Shown here: one piece after another, positions 1-11,146 of the stretch
How the letters are laid out: every line of letters begins with the position of its first letter
How positions within the stretch are numbered: the stretch's first letter is position 1
Notes under the pieces: model-generated
The model's input: only the letters and a program-made list of their open reading frames with translations
What the model was told of the DNA's origin: nothing
Database searches by the model: none
Assembly: GCA_963969395.1 (NCBI GenBank)
Contig: OZ017799.1
Location: forward strand, 13,270,501 to 13,334,500
Source of the DNA: Pseudoscleropodium purum
Lineage: Eukaryota > Streptophyta > Bryopsida > Hypnales > Brachytheciaceae
Direction: 5' to 3'
DNA: 64,000 nt
Position numbers and translations under genes: made by a program

Positions 1-11
1 ATTTGGAGGCC

Positions 12-3000
12 ATGAGAGGAGCCGTGCGGGTTGGCTTCTGGGCAGTGTTGCTGTTGGTGACGTCCAGCTCCTTGTGGAGTCTCGCTGTAGCTTCTGTGGA
101 ACAAGGTGTGTATGGGGTATTGCATGGATGCAACTATACTCGTTCACTACAACAGGATGCAGTGACTGCGACACAATAGCAAAGCGTTTGCAATGGTTTT
201 GCAAAGGAACAATGTGTAACAAAACTTAGTTTGGGTTTATTTTTTAACTCGAAGAAGAAATAATGCATTACAAAACCGTTGTGAAACCGTTGCTAAGTTG
301 TGATTAATTCAATATAAAAGTCTTGGACATTGAATCCATGCTATTATATTTCTAAACTGTTGCAAATTATAAACCATTGCAAACATAGTGCAACACTTCA
401 TATTAGACCATTGCCCGAAGTCATTGAAACAAAATTCGTGGGCATTGCAAAACCATTGCAGAAAGTACTGCAAACTCTACATTATCTTGTAGTGGTTTGT
501 GCTAGCTAGCCCAAACCACTACAAGATAGGTTTCTTCCTTAACGTGTCGTACTGGGGTTGATGATAGGGGGTACTCTTTCTGTCACTTTTCTAAGCATTT
601 TAACTATGTGCAAGAGTGTGGTGATCACTCAACAGAACTTTCTGAAGAGAACGATATGGGTGTAGGAGCCTAATTTTTATCAAATTTATGGCATTTTCAA
701 AGTGTGAGGTTGTAGAGCACCATTGTAGCCAGGTATAACCCCATTTCTAAGCAAAGATCCCGGCCCAGCAACGATCACTAGCCATAGGAGTTTAGCTAAG
801 TCTTGCTCACTCCCAACTTGTAATCAAAGGTCAACCATGTATTGGAAGAGATGAGCTTCTGGATTTGGTGTTGGAGCTCACACTTCCCTCTACCGTAATT
901 AATAACCAAGCTCCAAGTATGAAGAAGAAGCCGCACTTAGATTCCGGTTCTGTCCCTGGTTGTAGACTTACCAGGCCAGCAAGCTGATTACAACTCAAGC
1001 AAGAGCCCCGTGATGCGAATCTCTTCTCACAATTCTGAAATAGCCCTTAACTAAAAACCCTCCACAGTTTTGAGTAGCTTGGTTTCTCTCTCTTGAACGC
1101 TGTCGTACTCCGAACTAGCATGTATTGGAGCCCTTTGACGCGGTCTGTTGTGTAAATTAATTAATGTCATTATCAGGTGCTGTGCTGCAAGAATTGTTGG
1201 CTGCCAATTGGATAACGAAGCCGTTACCGTCATGGAAAGCTGGCACGGATCCCTGTGTTGCTAACTGGGAAGCGTTGAATTGCGACACCACAGGAATCCT
1301 CATCACACTGTAAGGATTAGGACACTCGCTAAACGCTCTTGAAGAGCTTGTGCTGTACCCTTAAAAGCTAGAAACAAATTTTCTTTCGTGCTGCCGTAAG
1401 GGTTTGGGGGATTCAGTTCAGGCAACTTCTTAAAAGAAATGTAAATTGCATTCATAACAATATTCAGCAGTGGTTGCAGGGTGAGTTTGAGTTTCAATGC
1501 AAAACAGTATTTTATTCTCAAAAAGGGAGATAATCATGGAAAATTCACTATTGAACTTCACATTGGTGTCAATGATTGTCTCGTCGTTGTATAGACTTGC
1601 TTCACATGCATGATAGCGGTTTCTCATTCCCTCCCACGGCAGTTGAAAATTCTACTTAAGACAAAGACTCAATGTTTTACCTCTTCTTCATTTTCCTTAC
1701 TGAATAATGTTATGTTATAAGGATGAATGATGTCCTAGAAAAGAAACCCTAAAAAATCTCTTGATCTGCTGTGAGTAATATAATTCACGTTTAAGTGCAT
1801 CGAATGCATGATTGCCCTAGGGTTTACTATTGGACATCCTCTAAGACTGAAGCAGCGCTCCTCTCGTAGGGTTAGGATTTGGATGATCTCAACCTGATCA
1901 CGCCATTGCTAACTAACTGATTGTGATGCCATTATGGTCTCGACAGAAACTTAACCCACTCGGGTCTGAATGGACCTGTTCCGGCGGCATTGGGCAAACT
2001 CACAACGCTGACAGCTTTGGACATGGGCAATAACAAGAATTGTTCAACTTGTGGGCCTTGGAATCGAGTGACGGGTGACCTGACAGCACTTGCCAGTCTG
2101 GTGAATTTGCAGACTTTGTAAGTGAAGAGTACACCAGAGTCGAATTCAGAATTGAGAGCTAGGGGCATGTTTTCTGATGGTGAAAGATTTATTGAACGCC
2201 GAGTTTTTGTTGAATGTGCAGTCCACTTCTTTTGACCTTATTGCTGTAGTTTGATAGCAGAATCAACATCGAATAAATAAGTTTTGTTCGAAAGTGTCAT
2301 GGCATCACTTGATTCGTAAACCCCCTCGACGAGGAGATGTAAAAATGGAATTCGGCAGGGCAAAGTATCACTAATCTACTTCCTACCTACAGTATCGCAC
2401 TTCACGTCAACCTTCAATTTTACATTCGCTGTGGTTCTAATATGGGAATTAAAGTTTCAAGGGGGTCAACACTACCTGTTCACCGCGGTCTCAATATATA
2501 TCTTTGATGATCAGTCCAGTGCAAAACCTGATCGATATTAAGCGTTTAAGATTAATGCACAATTTTAAAAAAAAGTCACTTGTAATTGTTCGGGAGCTTT
2601 TGAAATTTGATTGCTTGGCTTACTCATCTTCTGTGTTTGTGGCCATTTTCAGAGTGCTTACTTCAAATGAGCTTTCTCTGGACTCTTTCCCTACCGCCAT
2701 TTACAAGCTTACCAAGTTGGTGACCCTGTAAGATGACTATGCTGTCTTCTGTTGTTGCATCAACTTTCAATGTCCAATTAGTTAAAACTTGGAATGTGAA
2801 AACGTTTTTTGGTTTCGTTTTCTTTGAAAACAGGAGGGTGGACAACACCCTGATCAGAGGGGCTTTTCCGGATCAAATCTCGGTGCTCTCGAACCTTCAG
2901 ATCTTGTGAGTGATACATACATATAGTCTGTCAATTTGGTGAGGTAGAACTCAGTCGTTGCACTTGATTATGAGTCCTCGATATGCTTAGTTGTGGCCTA

Positions 3001-6000
3001 TCAAAGGCTGAAGAAATTCATGCCCTGTGTGCATCACTTTCTCATGACAGGTACTTGGGAAACAATTCATTCTCAGGGCCATTGCATGGGGGGCCACTGA
3101 GCACAATGTTGAGTTTGACAGAACTGTAAGATTTATTGACATACTGATTGTCATCAATTGAAAAATCTGAGTCTCTTTTTATGAATATTGCTGCGATAAT
3201 GAAAATTTTGATAGTCCAACCTCAATACATCAATATAGTACATTTTTAGAAGTAAATGTATTATCATGCAACAATGTAAATATATCAGACGCTTTTCTAT
3301 TGATTCAAGTCTTTGTGTTGTATGTACAGTACATTAATATTTGTAAACTGCTCAGTTTATAAAGTTTCAATGTCAAGTTTTTGAGTAGGAAAATAAGCAC
3401 TTTCTTCGCTTTGTCTTGACGACTGACGTTACAATTGATCAATGGCCCGAATGTTTGTGGTGCCTGAAGGTCTGTCTGGGGTAGTCTTTACTACTCCGTG
3501 AGTCCTCCGGAGCTCGGAAAGCTTGTCAATCTCACCTACCTGTGAGTCATTGAAGCCCTGTTTTTCCCACTATTTTCACTCCAAACTAAGGACTGACACC
3601 ATTTATTCTATTTAGTGTACAATACACTCTCTTGTAAGTTGAATGATAACTCAAACACCATGCAATAGTGAGTCTATTGATGAACGCCATTTTTTGAGCT
3701 TTGAATCTCATATTGGCCACTTGTTTCTTAAGTGATTATTCATTGAAAAGCTTCTTGATCGTGGTCGCAAGGTACATTCAATCATGGAGCTCACTAAATA
3801 GAATAAGCAGTGTAGCTCGTAAATCGCTATTGAACCTTGAGTTATCAAGGTAATCAAATCCTTGATTTTTGAACCCTCGGTGCAGGAATTTGAACAAGTG
3901 TGGTTTGTATGGTGGCCTGCCCCCGGAGTACGGAGAGCTCACTAAACTACGGAGATTGTGAGCAAGCCAGCATTTCTCTTTTCACCTGTTGCAGTTTTTG
4001 CTGAAACTAGTTCACTCTTTAAGCTAAACGCCTGAATCCATTTTAGAATTTTGTCACATATTTGTGATTAAGATTTTAAGTTATTTAGTAATCTTTCTCT
4101 TCACTGTAAGCTGCTTTTGTCAACCAAAAGTAGAGACTCTTGGACATTCTTAATTGAGTAAAATGACTACTTAGCATTATGTTTGATAGCATTATGGTAG
4201 AAGCTTCCCAACTCTCGAGCGAGACTCGACGGTTATTGAACATAACCCTCCCTTAAATCAGACTGATTCAGGATTGTCATTTCATGGATGTCACTAACCT
4301 TGTCATGGTCGCAATTTCCAGTGCCTCAAAAAATTGAAATAAAAGTCTGGACCAACCCCAACGGTATTGCGACATGTGGAAAATGTTTTGCATTGAATAG
4401 TAGTTGGTTTTCTTTGTGTTTCAGGCTGTTGTACAAGAACAATTTCACAGGGCCTATTCCAGATAGCTGGAGTTCCATGGTCAGTCTCACAGAATTGTAA
4501 GGACTCCTAAACCTCAATTGCCGGTAGCTTTCTTCTATTTGATTGGAGTGTATGAAATCTAACTCCAACTGCCAAAGTAAAAAAGATGGCATTCAAATAT
4601 AATAGGCAAAATTTGTACAAGGTCAAAACTGAATAGTAGTCATATATTTTCAAGATTGTGTCCTATTTCCAATGTCCTCACATTGAGGATTGTGCGACAA
4701 GTATCTAATTTTCCGACTCACTTTTGGAAACATGCTTGGTTTCCAGTGATCGTACCTTAATTGTCACACTCTGAATTATCAAATTCTGTTGCAAATTTAT
4801 TCAGTGCGGTCCATAACAACTACTTATATGGAAAGCTGCCTACCTGGCTTCTGCAGCTTCCTTCTCTCGGTATCATGTGAGCTTTCCATTAACCAGCTTT
4901 TTGTCATAACATGATATCCCCTACCTGATGAATTTTGAGAGCATACCTTGTAAGTGCCCGTTGTGTGTTCGTAGATTCCCATACAAAATTGTTGATTTGA
5001 AATATTTTACTCTTTAAAGAACTGGTTGTTTATCTAGGATTGTAAGAACACTGCAGATTTTACGTTAAAAAGGTCCAATGGATGATTTCACCATTAACAG
5101 TAGAAACAAAGATTGCACCTATTGGTCCAATAATAGGAGTATTTTGGTGACTACCTTGGTCGTAGGAAGCTGCATCCTTCTAAGGTTAATTTGCAAAATA
5201 TATTTGACATTTGGAATTACCTCCTCATTTCAGTTTCGTCCAAAGCGTAAAGCTGCTTGCAGAACTGTAGGTTTTATGATTTCTTTACTGAAATTATTAG
5301 TTGGGATATTGTAACAGACGAGGCACCAACAATAATCTCTTTGGATCACTTCTTCCAGTACTGAACTCGACTTCCACCCCAGGTCTTCGAAGCCTGTAAG
5401 TACTCCTCAGAAAATATCTTCACCTTATGCTAAAATAGGAGCTTGTCTCACGTGTATCATTCGTCAAAGACATCCCATCTGCATGCGTTAACAAATGTTA
5501 TACTGATGATTGTCATCTGTGATGTGGTTTATCAATTGCAGTTCTATGGAGTGCAACTACTTAAACGGACAGAGACCTACCGTGGGACCAAACATTACGT
5601 AAGTTTTTTTAAGGAACTTCTGAATTGTTCCTCAATTTTGAGCTTTCAATTTATGAGGTTTATAAATGAGAAAAAAAGGTTTACAAGCCCAGGCTAAAAT
5701 GACTGTGATTTCCAAACTGTGCAGGGCCAATTTTGATTACAACTGCTTTACCGGGGAGTCCAGCATCGACTCTGCGTGCGTCAGGCCACAAAATTGTGTC
5801 ATGTTTCAACTATCCACTCAAAACGGTACTTAGAATCATTCCATGTTCAAACGTGTACTTTTGGAGCTACCACCTCGAAGAACATGACGTCATGAGAAAA
5901 ATCTTTGCTATGATTCATGAGGAAGTCCCGCAATGGTCTCAACATGCACCAACTACGTGTGCTTTGTAACATTTGTTTGTCAGCAGCGTTGGACAAGAAT

Positions 6001-7017
6001 ACTGAGAAATTTGTGTCGTTTTGTCCACCTGAGTGTGGTTGAGAACTAAGCTTATAATCTCAGGTTTATACTCTCGGGTGCATTAGATCCTATTTGTTTT
6101 TTGCCCTGATATTCGAACTTCTTTTCACAGGATTGACATGCCCTGCTTGCCCTGCAAACCAGCACTTGGTGAACTCAACCACTTGCATCTGTTTCCAAGG
6201 TACGATGCTATTCATGCCTTCTCTCACTTGTAAGTGCATTCGCACTGGATTCAATGGCAGTTTTGAATCCCATCACCAGCAGCAGCTAAACGTAAAATTC
6301 GAGAGAATCTTTGGTTCAGCACCTTTTCAGCCTTTTGAATTGGCACAGAACAGGAATCCCAAGCACCTGAAAAAATTGATCCTCGATACCTTGTTTTGAA
6401 CCCAAAGTTGAACTGAATTTTGAACAAGAGAGAGCTCCTAAAACAAACAAACAAACAAACAAACAAACAAAGTGCTGTCTTCACATGTTTGAGCTTTCAA
6501 TTTACTTGGTATGCATCAATTTGGGATGACTTTCTCTACTTCGCGAAACGCTGCTTGGGATGCACAAGCGCATGAACTGGACCGTTGTTTTCGGTGCATG
6601 AATGACAAGAATTTGTTACAAATTTGGTTGTAAATTTTGCTACTTTATTTCACTTTGACTGTCTCTGCAGATGATGCTGTGAAATCAAGCCTAGCGTTGG
6701 GAGTTGGTGCAATTGTAGGTGTGGTAATTGGAGGGGCAGTGCTTGTGGTTGTAATTCTCCTCCTTTTATACCTCTTCCTATGCAGACGGAGGAGCAAACC
6801 CAGCAACAGAATTTTATCTCACACCGACATCTTCGGCACTGGTAAAGAAGGTGAAACAACTCACTTTTCCCCAAACATGAATGATTTTTACTTCTTTTCA
6901 TCCAAAACTAGTGACAAATTTCATCCTATCATATCTTTTTTCAATTTTTTAAGTGTACTTTGCTGGTTTTGGAAAGCTCTAGAGATTATCTACACTAATC
7001 TGAATTTAAACTTATAG
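12..7017 (+). CDS. Kinase-less LRR receptor-like protein (copy 1), paralogue of the receptor kinase at 35816
   Basis: Fifteen exons match exons 1-15 of the downstream receptor kinase one for one: 12-105, 1177-1309, 1947-2117, 2653-2727, 2834-2905, 3051-3125, 3470-3541, 3886-3957, 4425-4496, 4805-4876, 5318-5395, 5542-5598, 5725-5825, 6131-6199 and 6671-7017. All have GT-AG borders and I see no stop or frameshift. The product would be 519 residues: a signal peptide (about 1-27), an N-terminal cap with a DPCVANWE motif, about ten LRR units mostly of 24 residues, a Cys-rich stretch (CPACPANQ) and a membrane helix followed by CRRRSK. Reading through the exon-15 donor at 6842 adds a 58-residue tail ending in TAG at 7015-7017. 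Identity with copy 2 stops near 6868, and no kinase motif follows. It could be a receptor-like protein, a decoy, or a truncated pseudogene that still has an open frame. Its promoter lies left of the window. Confidence 0.8.
145..494. mobile_element. Non-autonomous CACTA-type MITE in intron 1 of copy 1
   Basis: The 350-bp insert begins CACTACAA and ends TTGTAGTG. It is flanked by a perfect 3-bp duplication GTT (142-144 and 495-497). The same place in copy 2 (about 35941-35953) has a single GTT and no insert, so the empty site is visible. CACTA termini with 3-bp target duplications define the En/Spm superfamily. The interior is rich in short degenerate repeats around CCATTGCAAA in both orientations, like the subterminal repeats of such elements. 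It has no coding capacity. Confidence 0.85.
483..528. repeat. 17-bp perfect inverted repeat across the right junction of the CACTA MITE
   Basis: Bases 483-499 (the element's last 12 bp plus the first flanking bases) are the exact reverse complement of 512-528. The 12-bp loop holds GCTAGC. Copy 2 has different sequence where the second arm lies, so the arm is specific to copy 1. It may be filler copied from the element end during repair. Confidence 0.75.
6441..6471. repeat. (AAAC)n microsatellite in intron 14 of copy 1
   Basis: About seven AAAC units. The corresponding intron of copy 2 has only AAACAAAC, so the tract expanded in copy 1 or contracted in copy 2. Confidence 0.9.
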
Positions 7018-9477
7018 TTTATGATGTTCATAAAGGTTTGACTTGTGTATTTAATTCTTATCTTGCATTTGGATTGTAAGACACAACAAATAAAAGGAAA
7101 AGGGTTTGGTTAGACACATACCTAGTAATTGACCTCCAACATGGTTTTGTGATCTATAATTTGAATTCAAATGGTTTCGAGTGGTGTTGCATACTCTGTT
7201 GGTAGGATTTTTTTTTTTTTGGTCTTTCTTGTTTTTTTTTCACTAATTTAATTGAAGAAGTTTCAAATACAAGAGAATGATCTTTTCAACCCACATTCTA
7301 ATATATTTCCCTTTCTATCTTCTATTCTTTTTGCTTTTATTTTATTCTCTTTTGTCTTTCTTTTCTTTGTAATATCAAAGCATTGACTAATTAAGCCTAT
7401 TGTTACCAATTGACTAAAGAAACTAGTGGCTTGAATATCAACCACTTCTTCCAAGAGTATTCTAACATTTTTTCTATTTGAAGTCAATGATTCCTACTTT
7501 TGGTTTGGTTTCCTTTGCCTAAAAAGTCAATACTTGAAAAAAAAATCTATTTTGTATCCTAATGTCAATTCTAAATTGTCATGTAATTTGCCAAATCTAA
7601 ACTATATCTCTCTTCACTCATGGTTATTCATGTGACTTTGAATCTTGCATTTCTTTACTCCAATTTCTATTCCTACAACAATTCCTTTTTCCACCTCTCT
7701 TCTCCCTTCCTAATTTTGACTAGTTTATTGATGGTATTTTTGAGCTATGAATGTTTATCCTCTAAGTTGACAGTGATCCTTAGAGCTACAGTTGAGTGTT
7801 TAGAATACAAAACTCCATTCTAATAATTTTTCAGCAAACACAAACTTTAGTTATGTTTGATAAAAACAAGTAGCTAGGTAGCCAAAGCAACCAAAAAACA
7901 AGCCTAAGGGGGCACTTAGATTTTTTTACCAAACAATTTGTAGCATAATATAAGGAGGTATTAATTCACAATGTTATAAAAAAAAAATTTAATTGGGGTA
8001 ATATATAGTATACAAATTAATGTACACTCAATTATAAGTAAAATACATGCATAAATAATACCTCATATTTATAGAAATTTGTTCTAAGATAGCCTCAAAG
8101 ATATGAATCCTAGGAATTTATTGTAAGTAGGACTAATTTATGGGTTGTTGACCTACTTGGTTGAATGAAAAAATGTTAGTAATGGTCTAATAGTATGGAT
8201 GAATTGAAGACCTTCTATCTGTTGGCAACTTTAGAGCATGGTCTTTTCCACTACACCCATATTTTCACTTGTAGGATTTGAATGTGGTTTGTGTACATGT
8301 CATCACTTTGAAGATTTAAGGTTGCATTGATTCTCTAGTTTATAGCATATGCTGTTCATTGTTGCCGTTTAGAGGCAATATTTCATACTTGTTGATTGTG
8401 CTCAACTATCATCTATTTAGTATGTGATGAGGGGTTTACACTACAGGGATTCTAAGAGACTTCAAGGTATATGGTGGGTTGTTTTGGTTTAGAGTGAGGG
8501 TCATACTTTGAGGTTCATACTTAGTTTTGGGTGTGTTGGTTTGGATTTGGATACAAGGCAAGGATTCATTTTTTAAAGTTTAGGGTGACGGATTCATATC
8601 TTCATGTTTAGGGTTACTTGGTCATTCGACATTTCTTTGTTATGATTCTTATTAGGCTTCATGGTAGCATCAAGGAAGAAGCACATCAAACAATGGACCC
8701 TAAACTATTTGAACTCATATGTGTTGTAGAACCTAGCAATGCCTACAAATCCCCGAGCTTGAAACAAATGGTGGAGGTGGGACAAGTAGAATCCAAACAA
8801 TTTTCATAGTAGGTGTGACTTGCAAGGAATGGCATAGTTTGGTGGTTCTGTTGGTGGAATATACTACATTTTGACTTGTGTTGTTTGAGCTTATATGAGT
8901 GCTCGGCCACCGTAGATTTGATTAGTATGCAATCATGATGGATACCTTCAATCACATTATGGAGACATTTTCAAGATTATGTTAGCTTTCAACACCAGTT
9001 TTGGATCATCTATGTGCTACACCCTTGTCAAATTTGAGATATGGAGATTTGGAGGAGCTTTGTGGAATCTTAGGTTGTGGTTGGCAACCTTGTAACATTT
9101 TCATTGGTGACAATGGGTGAAGATTGGGACACCAATTCACTTCTATAGGTGATCCTTACAACCATGCATCATAGGGTTTAGTATGTTTTTTTTATCTAGT
9201 GCTATCAAGGATTATGTATATTGTACATTTGGAGGCAATATGACATTGCTATCATAGCTTGGGATATGTTTAGTTTTTTGGATTTTCATATAGTATATAT
9301 AGTAGAAAAGGCATCCATTTAGGTTATAGACTCAAAATTGTGTTGTGAATACATTTTAGACTTATTTTGGTTTTGTGTTATAATTGTTGATGCACCTTAC
9401 AAGCTTCAACATTTTTGGATTCTTTTACTTTTTTTAATTTCAAACATTTTTGAATTCCTTCTATGTTGTTGTATATT
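7018..9477. other. AT-rich spacer, no gene recognised
   Basis: This follows the point where copy 1 loses identity with copy 2. Only short open frames without family resemblance occur, the longest plus-strand one being about 67 codons at 7620-7823. There is a poly-T stretch near 7209-7220. I see no kinase exon here. Confidence 0.6.
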
Positions 9478-9696
9478 CACTCTAAAAAAAATCACATTTT
9501 ATATAACAAACCTTAACTTTTTTTAATGTATTTTAGGTAATGCCTAATGCAACGAACCCATGTTTTTATGTCAACCAAAATGTCCAACATAACATCAATG
9601 TTGACATAAAAATATGGGTTTATTGCATTAGGTATCATTTAAAATGTGTTAGAAAAAATTAGGGCTTGTCATATAAAATGTAAGTTTCTTATAATG
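9478..9696. mobile_element. Fold-back MITE, CACTA-like ends, copy A (219 bp)
   Basis: Nearly the whole element is one long imperfect palindrome. The left end starts CACTCTAAAAAAA and the right end is TTTCTTATAATG. The inner stem pairs 9541-9573 with about 9604-9634, using ATGTCAAC/GTTGACAT and GCATTAGG. A 3-bp duplication ATT flanks it (9475-9477 and 9697-9699). It belongs to the same family as 23709-23926, sharing the CATCAATGTTGACATAAAA core. Ends and duplication size suggest CACTA mobilisation, but the transposase is unknown. Confidence 0.8.
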
Positions 9697-10877
9697 ATTG
9701 CATGGTGTGTTGTAATAGATAGGATTTTGGTGCAACATTGTGTTCACTTGTTCTTAGATGTGAATGTTATATATTTATTTCATGTATTGCATTTTTGCCT
9801 TTATTATTCTTTTTGTCCATTTTATGCTTATTTGAATTTTGGATATTTGGATTTCTATGTATTGCAAACTTCACATGAAGAAGAAAACAACAATCTAAAG
9901 TACATACTTCAAATTGTTTTATGAACACATTTCAAGCGTAGTTTGATGTTGTGTTATCATTCTTGATGCAACTTATAAGTTTAAGCCATTTTTGGATTTA
10001 TTTTTCCTTTTTATTATTTTTAATTCAAAAATTTCTAAAGTTGTTGTGTATTGTTGTACAATTGATAGGATAGTTTTGCAACATTGTATTTTTTTTCCTT
10101 TTCATGTGAATGTTGTATTATTATTTCATGTGTTCTATTTTTTGTCTTTAATTTTGTATTTTCTTTCTTTAATTTTAGTTTAAATACCCGCAAAATAAAA
10201 CCTTTAGCTACACGTGATGTACACCCTTCCACATAGAGTATCCACCAAGAGAGCAAACAATCAAAGTAGCTAGAGAAACAAGCACCTAGGCAACCACAAA
10301 TCTTTACAATTGCCTTCAATAAATATGGCAATACTTGTCCCACCTTTGGTTATCAGTTTGGGGTCTCACTAATGCTTGCCATTGCCTTGAGACCCATCAC
10401 TACCTACCAATTATTGGTCTAAAGTGGCTTGCCTTGGACCTTAGGACATATTGGGTTGAATAGAGGTTGTAGTTGCAATTGGGGTGTTGGAAAGACAGGT
10501 GTTTTGACCAAGGTGTCGAACAAGGGGAGTGCTGCAAGTAGAATGTTGGAACAAGGGTGTTTGGTTTCTATTTGTAAAATAAAAATACTAGTTGATCTAA
10601 ATGTAAGGATACTTTATCTTCTTTTTTTGGTTTTGAGTGGAAATGAATACAAAAGCTATAGTTTACAACAATACAACTTGGATCTGAGTTTTTTATCATA
10701 TAAGAAGATGGATTACTAATGGTTGTCTATGTCAATTGGTATTTCTATATCTATAGAGAGATTCTAGGTTCAAAGCTTCACTGTAGACAAGGTGAAAGAA
10801 GGAAAAAACTAGCTACTAAGAAATGCTACTATAATACTAACAAAGAATGGTACACAATCAAAGCTTTGCCATAATAT
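9697..10877. other. AT-rich spacer, no gene recognised
   Basis: Only short frames rich in Phe, Leu and Ile occur, as expected from AT-rich non-coding DNA. I see no repeat structure or recognisable protein. Confidence 0.5.
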
Positions 10878-11146
10878 CAGGGTTGATAGGACGGTCGGAC
10901 ATCCGAGACGTTCGGACACGGACGCTGTGTCCGCAGCGTCCGCTGACATTCGCGGACGCCGTCCACCCCGTCCGCCTGTCCCCCCGTCCGCTTGTCCGCC
11001 CGTTTGCTCCGTCCGCCCTATCCGCCCCGCCCCGCCCGTCCACCTTCCGACGGCGAAAGGGATGCTGCGTCCGTTGGCATCCGTGAGAATGGACGTCCGG
11101 ATTACGGATGCTATTTTGAGGCGGATGTACTGATTTGTCAACCCTG
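10878..11146. mobile_element. GC-rich hAT-type MITE, copy A (269 bp)
   Basis: The termini are inverted: CAGGGTTGATAGG at the left and TTGTCAACCCTG at the right. The interior is dense in CpG and dominated by CCGTCCGCCC-like motifs, an island of high GC in AT-rich DNA. It is clearly related to 60630-60907, which has a perfect 8-bp duplication. No clean 8-bp duplication is visible here (left flank CATAATAT, right flank TGGCATAT), so this copy is older or rearranged. The open frames across it on both strands are by-products of GC-rich sequence, not genes. Confidence 0.8.
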
